Below, in pieces: positions 36,120-41,610 of a stretch of DNA of 41,610 nucleotides. Source of the stretch: Rhizobiaceae bacterium. GTDB lineage: Bacteria > Pseudomonadota > Alphaproteobacteria > Rhizobiales > Rhizobiaceae. Location of the stretch: NCBI GenBank assembly GCA_028279875.1, contig JANQMU010000158.1, positions 1 to 41,610 on the forward strand, written 5' to 3'. The notes under the pieces are model-generated. The model ran no database searches, was not told the DNA's origin, and saw only the letters and a program-made list of their open reading frames with translations. The position numbers were made by a program, and so were the translations under genes. Numbering within the stretch: the stretch's first letter is position 1; the number at the start of each line of letters is the position of its first letter.

Positions 36120-37382
36120 TCATTCACCGGACGGTTCAAGCCGCGCCAGCAACTCCTCTCCGGTGAGCCCAAAATCGCTTTCCAGCCAGGCCTGTTCCAG
36201 ATCGGCCAACACTTGGCCGACCGCTGGACCCGGAACGATGCCGCGGGACACCAGATCCTTGCCCTTCAGCGGGAAAACGGGTTTTGTCCAACCGGTCGCC
36301 ACCGTCAGGAGACGCGACATCGCGGCAGCCGCCACGAGCACCGAATCATCCGTCTCGGCCTTGACCCGAAGGACGCTCAATCGAAGCCGTATACGGTCGA
36401 TGATGGCCTGCGGATCACCCTCGTAAAGCAGGCGTCGGAGCTGCGCCTCCGCCACATCGTCGGAAAAACTCTCCTGACCGGCCCATTCGACCACGCGCCG
36501 GCTCTCGGCTTTCGACAGCCGCAGCCGCTTTGCCATGGCCGCCATGCGGGGGCGATCCGGCGGCACAATCGCCATTAGCCGCAGCAGCGGATCGGGATCC
36601 CAGCCGAGCGCCGCTTCGGCGCGCACAAGGCCGAAAAGCCCGTCAATGCCCCATTTGTCGTTTTCTTCGAGCACCGCCGACAGCACACCCGACTGGCGCA
36701 TCCACAGCATCGACCGCGACGGATCGGGCGCCGCGAGCAGACGCTTGAGTTCCGACCAGACCCGCTCGGCCGACAGGTTTGAAAGGCCCGATTTCAGCCG
36801 CGCACAGGCGCGCAGCCCGTCGGCGTCCGGGCGGCCCTTGCCGTACCAGGCAAAGAAGCGGAAGAAACGCAGGATGCGCAGGAAATCCTCTTCGATCCGC
36901 GTGTCGGCATCGCCGATGAAGCGCACGGTTCCGGTCTCGATATCCGCAATGCCGCCGACCAGATCGATCACATTGCCCGCGGCATCCGCATAAAGCCCGT
37001 TGATCGTCAGATCACGGCGCTGCGCATCGGCCGTCCAATCGGTGCCGAACGCCACATCGGCACGCCGGCCATCCGTGGCAATGTCGACACGCAGAGTGGT
37101 GACTTCAAAGGGATGCTTGTCTGCGACGAGTGTCACGGTTCCGTGGGCAATTCCCGTCGGCACCGATTTGATGCCGGCCTTTCGGGCCCGCTCAATCACG
37201 GCGTCGGGCCTCAGGGTGGTGGCAATATCGATGTCGCCGACCTGCTGGCCCATCAGCGCGTTGCGCACGGCACCGCCGGCGACGCGTGCCTCGCCGTCCC
37301 CGTCATTGAGCAGCGCCAACACCTTTTGCAGCGTCGGATCCCGGAACCATCCGGCATCGCCAATGCTTGCCGCACCGCTCAT
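36120..37382 (-). CDS. cca: CCA tRNA nucleotidyltransferase
   Basis: This enzyme adds or repairs the 3'-CCA of tRNAs; alphaproteobacterial homologues of this size may also be poly(A) polymerase-like. The 420-residue protein has the class II nucleotidyltransferase head: ARVAGGAVRNALMG with the GG motif and DIDIATTLRPD with the catalytic D-x-D, then GTVTLVADKHPFEVTTLRVD, RRDLTINGLYAD and RIEEDFLRILRFFRFFAWYG. The C-terminal body is helical. Its ATG overlaps the stop of the NUDIX gene (37379-37382). It is the third gene of a tightly packed DUF1285-NUDIX-cca operon. Confidence 0.93.
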   Translation of the reverse strand: MSGAASIGDAGWFRDPTLQKVLALLNDGDGEARVAGGAVRNALMGQQVGDIDIATTLRPDAVIERARKAGIKSVPTGIAHGTVTLVADKHPFEVTTLRVDIATDGRRADVAFGTDWTADAQRRDLTINGLYADAAGNVIDLVGGIADIETGTVRFIGDADTRIEEDFLRILRFFRFFAWYGKGRPDADGLRACARLKSGLSNLSAERVWSELKRLLAAPDPSRSMLWMRQSGVLSAVLEENDKWGIDGLFGLVRAEAALGWDPDPLLRLMAIVPPDRPRMAAMAKRLRLSKAESRRVVEWAGQESFSDDVAEAQLRRLLYEGDPQAIIDRIRLRLSVLRVKAETDDSVLVAAAAMSRLLTVATGWTKPVFPLKGKDLVSRGIVPGPAVGQVLADLEQAWLESDFGLTGEELLARLEPSGE

Positions 37383-38011
37383 GAATAATGCCTCTCATAG
37401 AGAGTTCGCAAAATACCTGCCGTGACGCCCCAGATGTAGCGGTCCTTGTAGGGCATGGCATAGAAATGCCGCTCTCTGCCCTCCCAGAACCGGCTTTCGC
37501 GGTTGTGGTTGGCCGGGTTCATCAGGAAATCGAACGGCACCTCGAAGGCATCGTCCACCTCCTGCCGGTTGAGCGTCATCGAATAGTCGCCGCGAATGAC
37601 GGCCAGCACCGGGGTGATGCGAAATCCGGTGACCGTCAGGTAATGCGGCAAGCGACCGACCGGTTCGATGGCGGACGGTGACAGCCCGATCTCCTCATCG
37701 GCTTCACGCATGGCCGCCGCCTCGATCGACGGATCGTCGGGATCGACGGCACCGCCGGGAAAAGCGATCTGTCCCGAATGGGTGCGCATGGCCGCCGTGC
37801 GCTGGGTCAGCAGAACGCCTGTGCGGTCGCCATGGTCGACAAGCGGAACCAGCACCGCGGCATCGCGAAGCGTTTGCGCCGCCAGCCGCTCGGCAATGTC
37901 GAGATTGAGCACATGGTCGCCATACTGGCGCCAGTCCTCGACATCGCCCCGCTCGACCGCTCGCGACCGAAAGGTCGCGGCGCTGAATTCATCATCCGCA
38001 ACATCCCTCAC
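37379..38011 (-). CDS. NUDIX hydrolase, CoA pyrophosphatase type
   Basis: The 210-residue protein has a NUDIX box GGAVDPDDPSIEAAAMREAD followed by EEIGL, with the family's Glu residues in place. The adjacent UPF0035-like segment LLTQRTAAMRTHSGQIAFPG is the mark of CoA-cleaving members (NudL/CoAse). It would hydrolyse CoA to 4'-phosphopantetheine and 3',5'-ADP. The start is a GTG at 38011 that overlaps the preceding TGA (GTGA, 38008-38011), and its stop overlaps the cca start, indicating coupled translation. Confidence 0.9.
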   Translation of the reverse strand: MRDVADDEFSAATFRSRAVERGDVEDWRQYGDHVLNLDIAERLAAQTLRDAAVLVPLVDHGDRTGVLLTQRTAAMRTHSGQIAFPGGAVDPDDPSIEAAAMREADEEIGLSPSAIEPVGRLPHYLTVTGFRITPVLAVIRGDYSMTLNRQEVDDAFEVPFDFLMNPANHNRESRFWEGRERHFYAMPYKDRYIWGVTAGILRTLYERHYS

Positions 38012-38619
38012 AGGGACTGTGCCTCCAACTGCTCCATCGGCATGACCGGAAAAGCGACGCCGCCCGATCGCACGCAGAAGGTCTCGATACCCTCGATGGT
38101 TTCGGGCCCGCCAAGGTCGACGATGTCATACATCAACGCCCTGCTGACCAGCGCTTCGAGCCGCCCGCGCACATGCAGATAGGGCTTGAGCTGATCGGTC
38201 TCGCCGGCGATCTCGAAGCGCAGCGGATGCGTCTTCCCGGCTTCGACCACATCACCGACATTGGTCCGGAAGGTCAGCACCTGGTCCGGCCCCCGCGCGC
38301 TGACATTCATTTCGACGCCGACAAACGGCGCATCCTCGACCCGGATGCCGATCTTTTCGACCGGCGTGACCAGATAGGTCTTGCCGTCCTCATCCTTGCG
38401 CAGTACCGTTGAAAACAGCCGCACGAGCGGCGCCCGGCCGATCGGCGTTCCCATATAGAACCAGGTTCCGTCGGCGCGAATTTCCATGTCGAGATCGCCG
38501 CAGAATTCCGGGTTCCACCGGTCGACCGGCGGCAGCCCCTTTTCGGTGGATGCGGCCCGGGAGATCAGGGCCTCGAGACCGGCGGCGTCGCGCACCGCGG
38601 ATATTTCGCCTTTTGCCAT
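38008..38619 (-). CDS. DUF1285 domain-containing protein
   Basis: The 203-residue protein is a DUF1285 member: PPVDRWNPEFCGDLDMEIRADGTWFYMGTPIGRAPLVRLFSTVLR at the N-terminal half covers the characteristic DGTWFY and GRAPLV segments, and YLVTPVEK marks the second half. The function is unknown; the fold of a solved homologue resembles PH-like/beta-barrel folds. It is first in the operon with the NUDIX and cca genes, with a 4-base overlap. In many alphaproteobacteria this trio is kept together, opposite to moxR. Confidence 0.88.
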   Translation of the reverse strand: MAKGEISAVRDAAGLEALISRAASTEKGLPPVDRWNPEFCGDLDMEIRADGTWFYMGTPIGRAPLVRLFSTVLRKDEDGKTYLVTPVEKIGIRVEDAPFVGVEMNVSARGPDQVLTFRTNVGDVVEAGKTHPLRFEIAGETDQLKPYLHVRGRLEALVSRALMYDIVDLGGPETIEGIETFCVRSGGVAFPVMPMEQLEAQSL

Positions 38620-38712
38620 CGTCTGGTCCAGCTTCGTCGCTAATCACAAATTGTTCAATTATGGCGAATTGGCAAACATGCAACTCATGGGGCACAAAAC
38701 ATCCACAAGCCA

Positions 38713-38742
38713 TTGATGGAATTCCGGGCCGCGCCACATAAT
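38713..38742 (+). promoter_or_regulatory. candidate promoter of moxR operon
   Basis: TTGATG at 38713-38718 and CATAAT at 38737-38742 are 18 bases apart. Transcription would start near 38749, about 44 bases before moxR. CACATA (38735-38740) and TATGTG (38751-38756) form an inverted repeat that overlaps the -10 and could bind a regulator. Confidence 0.5.
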
Positions 38743-38792
38743 GCATGATATATGTGATGTTCGCGCCGAACTCAAAGCGACGGAGAATGAGT

Positions 38793-39809
38793 ATGGGCAT
38801 TGTAGACAGTACCGCACCGGCCATGGATGACGATGCGGTGGTTGCAACCGCCGAGGCCGCATTGGCCGATATCGCCGCCGTTCGCCGGGAAATCGGCAAT
38901 GTGATATTCGGCCAGCAAAAGGTCGTCGAGCAGACGATCCTGTCGGTCCTGTCCGGCGGTCATGCGCTGCTGGTCGGCGTGCCCGGCCTTGCCAAGACGA
39001 AGCTGGTGGCAACGCTTGGAACGGTGCTCGGCCTGGACGACAACCGGATCCAGTTCACCCCGGACCTGATGCCCTCCGACATTCTGGGATCCGAGGTGAT
39101 GGACCAGAACGATGAGGGCAAGCGGTCCTTCCGATTCGTCGCGGGGCCGATTTTCACGCAATTGCTGATGGCCGATGAAATCAACCGCGCCTCGCCGCGA
39201 ACCCAGTCGGCGCTGCTGCAGGCCATGCAGGAATACCATGTCACGGTCGCCGGCGCCCGGCATGACCTGCCGCGTCCGTTTCATGTGCTCGCCACCCAGA
39301 ACCCGCTGGAACAGGAGGGCACCTACCCGCTTCCCGAAGCGCAACTGGACCGCTTCCTGATGCAGATCGACGTGCTCTACCCCGATATCGACGACGAACG
39401 CCGGGTCCTTCTGGAAACCACCGGCACCGAGGACACCGCGGCAAAACCCGTCCTGACGGCTTCGCGCCTTCAGGAAATCCAGGCGCTCGTACGGCGCATG
39501 CCGGTCAGCGAATCGGTTGTCGACGCGATCCTGTCGCTTGTCCGCTCGGCCCGGCCGGGCACCGGAAACGAGGACACGGACCGCCAGGTCGCCTGGGGCC
39601 CGGGTCCGCGGGCCGGACAGGCAATGATGCTGTGCGCCCGCGCCCGGGCGCTGTATGACGGCCGCCTGGCCCCGTCGGTCGATGATGTCTATGCGCTGGC
39701 CGAACCGGTTCTTCAGCACCGTATGGCGCTGACATTTGCCGCCCGCGCCGAAGGCGTGCATATCCGCGACGTCATCTCCGGCCTCGTCGCCAAGGCACGT
39801 GGAGGCTAG
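38793..39809 (+). CDS. MoxR family AAA ATPase
   Basis: The 338-residue protein is a MoxR-type AAA+ ATPase, a chaperone-like class that helps assemble metalloenzymes or complexes with VWA-type partners. Walker A is GVPGLAKTK (62-70), Walker B LLMADEINRAS, and the sensor region has LATQNPLEQEGTYPLPEAQLDRF. The ATG at 38793 is preferred because GGAG lies 7 bases upstream. The ATG at 38787 is too close to that site. It is immediately followed by the DUF58 gene, the usual MoxR-DUF58-BatA order. Confidence 0.95.
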   Translation: MGIVDSTAPAMDDDAVVATAEAALADIAAVRREIGNVIFGQQKVVEQTILSVLSGGHALLVGVPGLAKTKLVATLGTVLGLDDNRIQFTPDLMPSDILGSEVMDQNDEGKRSFRFVAGPIFTQLLMADEINRASPRTQSALLQAMQEYHVTVAGARHDLPRPFHVLATQNPLEQEGTYPLPEAQLDRFLMQIDVLYPDIDDERRVLLETTGTEDTAAKPVLTASRLQEIQALVRRMPVSESVVDAILSLVRSARPGTGNEDTDRQVAWGPGPRAGQAMMLCARARALYDGRLAPSVDDVYALAEPVLQHRMALTFAARAEGVHIRDVISGLVAKARGG

Positions 39810-40727
39810 ATGGCGGCGATCGGACAGGCCGCCGAGGCGGTCACCACACCCTCGGCGCTGGCCCGCGCCCGCCAGCGCGCCGCCTATGTTCCGGACCTGC
39901 TCGTCGAAGCCAGCCGTGTCGCCAACACGGTGATTGCCGGCTGGCACGGGCGGCGCAAGCGCGGCATCGGGGAGAATTTCTGGCAGTTCCGCCCCTATGT
40001 CGAAGGCGAAAGCCTCGCCCGGATCGACTGGCGCCGCTCGGCCCGCGACGACCACACCTATGTCCGCGACCGTGAGTGGGAGGCCGCGCATACAGTCTGG
40101 CTGTGGGCCGATTCCTCGCCATCCATGCTGTTCCGGTCGACACTCGCTCCGGTGTCCAAGCAAAGCCGGGCGATGGTCGTCCTGCTCGCTCTCGCCGAGA
40201 TATTGGCGCGCTCGGGCGAACGCATTGCCTGTCCGGGCGTCATGGATCCGGTTTCGGCGCGCAATGCCGCCGAACGGCTGGCTGCCGCCCTCAGCCTGCA
40301 AAGCATGGCCGACACCTTCCCCGATCTCACGCAGATCGGCCGGCACAGCGATCTCGTCCTGATTTCGGATTTCCTCGATCCGGCCGAGGCGGTCATCGAA
40401 AAACTGGCGCCGGTCGCCAAGCGCGGCATCCGCGGCCATGTGCTGGAGATCTGCGATCCGGTCGAGGAGAGCTTTCCCTATAGCGGCCGGACCGAATTCA
40501 TCGACCCCGAAAGCGGCGACAAGCTGACGGCGGGACGCGCCCAGACCGTCCATGAGGATTATCGCAGGGCCTATCTGGCGCGGCGAGACGGCATCGCGGA
40601 AAACCTGCGTCGTCTCGGCTGGAATTTCATCACCCACCACACCGACCAGCCTGCTTCGACGGCGCTTGTCTCGCTTCACACCCATCTGTCCGGCGTTCCG
40701 GGCGGCATCGGGGGGATTGCCCGGTGA
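39810..40727 (+). CDS. DUF58 domain-containing protein
   Basis: The 305-residue protein has the DUF58 signature: GRRKRGIGENFWQFRPYVEG followed by DWRRSARDDHTYVREW-like residues (here DDHTYVRDREWE) and a VWA-like fold with WLWADSSPSM as a partial MIDAS motif. DUF58 proteins are partners of MoxR ATPases; no defined reaction is known. The gene follows moxR directly with no spacer and its TGA overlaps the GTG of the next gene. Membrane segments are not obvious, so it is probably cytoplasmic. Confidence 0.92.
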   Translation: MAAIGQAAEAVTTPSALARARQRAAYVPDLLVEASRVANTVIAGWHGRRKRGIGENFWQFRPYVEGESLARIDWRRSARDDHTYVRDREWEAAHTVWLWADSSPSMLFRSTLAPVSKQSRAMVVLLALAEILARSGERIACPGVMDPVSARNAAERLAAALSLQSMADTFPDLTQIGRHSDLVLISDFLDPAEAVIEKLAPVAKRGIRGHVLEICDPVEESFPYSGRTEFIDPESGDKLTAGRAQTVHEDYRRAYLARRDGIAENLRRLGWNFITHHTDQPASTALVSLHTHLSGVPGGIGGIAR

Positions 40728-41610
40728 GCGCCCTGCCGCTTGCCTTCGGCGCCCCGGCGATTCTGCTGGGTCTTCTCGCGCTGCCGATCATCTGGTGGCT
40801 GTTGCGGCTGACCCCGCCACGCCCAAAAACGGAACTGTTTCCACCGCTGCGCATTCTGGCACGCGTGCTCAAGAAGGAAGAAACCCCGTCCAAGAGCCCC
40901 TGGTGGCTGACCCTGCTGCGGCTGCTGGTCGCCGCCCTCGTGGTTTTCGCCCTGTCCAGGCCGGTGCTCAATCCGGATGAAATACAGATGAGCGGCGACG
41001 GACCGCTGATCATGCTGATGGACAATGGCTGGGCAACCGCGCCGGACTGGAGCGATCGGGTCGCGGTGGCCGACCGCCTCATCACGCATGCAGAGGAAGC
41101 CGACCGGCCGGTGTCGCTGGTGTTCACCGCCGAGCGCCGGCACAACGCCATCCCCGATTCGGCCACGACGGCTCGTGAAAGGCTGCAGGCGGCCGAACCA
41201 CGGCCGATCAAGAGCGACCGGCTGACCGCCCTGTCGTCGCTGTTGACCGCCTATGAGAACACGTCTCCGGGATCGCTGGTATTTCTGTCCTCCGGTTTGG
41301 CGGACGACGATGCGGAACCGGCCTGGCGGGCCCTGATCGACAAACAGCCGGCCGATGTTCTTATCTTCGAGCGCGATGGACGCAACACCCTGGCACTCAC
41401 CGCTGCCGACAATGATGCCGACGGGTTTGTCGTCAACGCGACCCGGCTGGACGGTACTGCCGCCGAACGTTATCCGGTCTCGGCGCTGGACAATAAGGGA
41501 CGGCCGATCTCCACCGGGCAACTGGTTTTCGACAGCGGCGCGTTCGGCAGATACGGTCATAACAGTTTCCTTCTTTCTAATTCCTCCAATGGCGCGTGTG
41601 GCCTATGCTG
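40724..41610 (+). CDS. BatA/DUF4159-type membrane protein, partial
   Basis: A GTG start at 40724 overlaps the DUF58 stop and opens a frame running to the window edge (295 codons). It begins SALPLAFGAPAILLGLLALP with a membrane helix, then WWLLRLTPPRPKTELFPPLRIL, the BatA N-terminal type seen in alphaproteobacterial DUF4159 proteins. A second helix lies near 67-85 (LLRLLVAALVVFALSRPVL), then a VWA-like region (PLIMLMDNGWATAPDW). The family is about 900 residues, so most is missing. After about 41548 the reading stops resembling the family and becomes AT-richer with unusual codons, so the gene may be broken there. Confidence 0.8.
   Translation, partial: MSALPLAFGAPAILLGLLALPIIWWLLRLTPPRPKTELFPPLRILARVLKKEETPSKSPWWLTLLRLLVAALVVFALSRPVLNPDEIQMSGDGPLIMLMDNGWATAPDWSDRVAVADRLITHAEEADRPVSLVFTAERRHNAIPDSATTARERLQAAEPRPIKSDRLTALSSLLTAYENTSPGSLVFLSSGLADDDAEPAWRALIDKQPADVLIFERDGRNTLALTAADNDADGFVVNATRLDGTAAERYPVSALDNKGRPISTGQLVFDSGAFGRYGHNSFLLSNSSNGACGLC

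Noticed and set aside
38772..40685. 637-codon minus-strand open frame opposite moxR and the DUF58 gene
   Set aside because: It is antisense to two well-recognised genes and has no family resemblance.

Overview
The window looks like chromosomal DNA of an alphaproteobacterium, most likely order Hyphomicrobiales (Rhizobiales). The evidence is high GC, a long acidic-tailed bL25 gene followed by pth and ychF, a petABC operon next to apt, trmL near aerobic hemF, and a DUF1285-NUDIX-cca block divergent from moxR-DUF58-BatA-like genes. The taxon is inferred from gene content and order only. No rRNA, tRNA or CRISPR array was seen.

Layout. 1-4231 is an accessory segment: a minus-strand trio (nucleotidyltransferase-like protein, XRE-ImmA/IrrE peptidase, Beta-family protein) converging on and overlapping a plus-strand sce7726-type PD-(D/E)XK protein. 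It is followed by about 550 bp of obscure DNA with a 12-C homopolymer. 4232-5547 holds a TetR regulator divergent from a secreted YHS-domain protein. 5588-8271 is the housekeeping set rplY-pth-ychF with a clear promoter. It is followed by a YdjM-like membrane protein and two overlapping MaoC genes. 9926-13845 is a second accessory insert: a DUF4231 (SLATT-like) membrane protein, an IS110-family transposase relic, and a 968-residue TIR-TM-WD40 protein with 14 WD units.

13877-21269 is a catabolic and transport cluster: an RpiR regulator divergent from N-formylglutamate amidohydrolase, TRAP small and large permeases, a TRAP binding protein, a glutamine-synthetase-family ligase and an iron alcohol dehydrogenase. 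21287-24663 encodes Apt and the cytochrome bc1 complex (PetA, PetB, PetC). 24855-31076 has two homologous ABC exporter half-transporters flanking a large MscS-type channel. 31519-35795 holds TrmL, a short conserved unknown, HemF, a membrane class III adenylate/guanylate cyclase and a phytanoyl-CoA dioxygenase-like enzyme. 35789-38619 reads leftward as DUF1285, NUDIX hydrolase, CCA-adding enzyme and a small secreted protein, the first three with 4-base overlaps. 38793 to the end reads rightward as MoxR ATPase, DUF58 protein and a BatA/DUF4159-type membrane protein that runs off the window and loses family resemblance in its last ~60 bases.

The most interesting parts are the two accessory inserts, both plausible phage-defence or toxin-antitoxin loci. 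The nucleotidyltransferase/XRE-ImmA/Beta/sce7726 set has a near-perfect operator palindrome at the operon start. The TIR-WD40 gene sits beside a DUF4231 gene with a transposase remnant between them. The RpiR-TRAP-ligase-dehydrogenase cluster is a good candidate for an uncharacterised gamma-glutamylation pathway.
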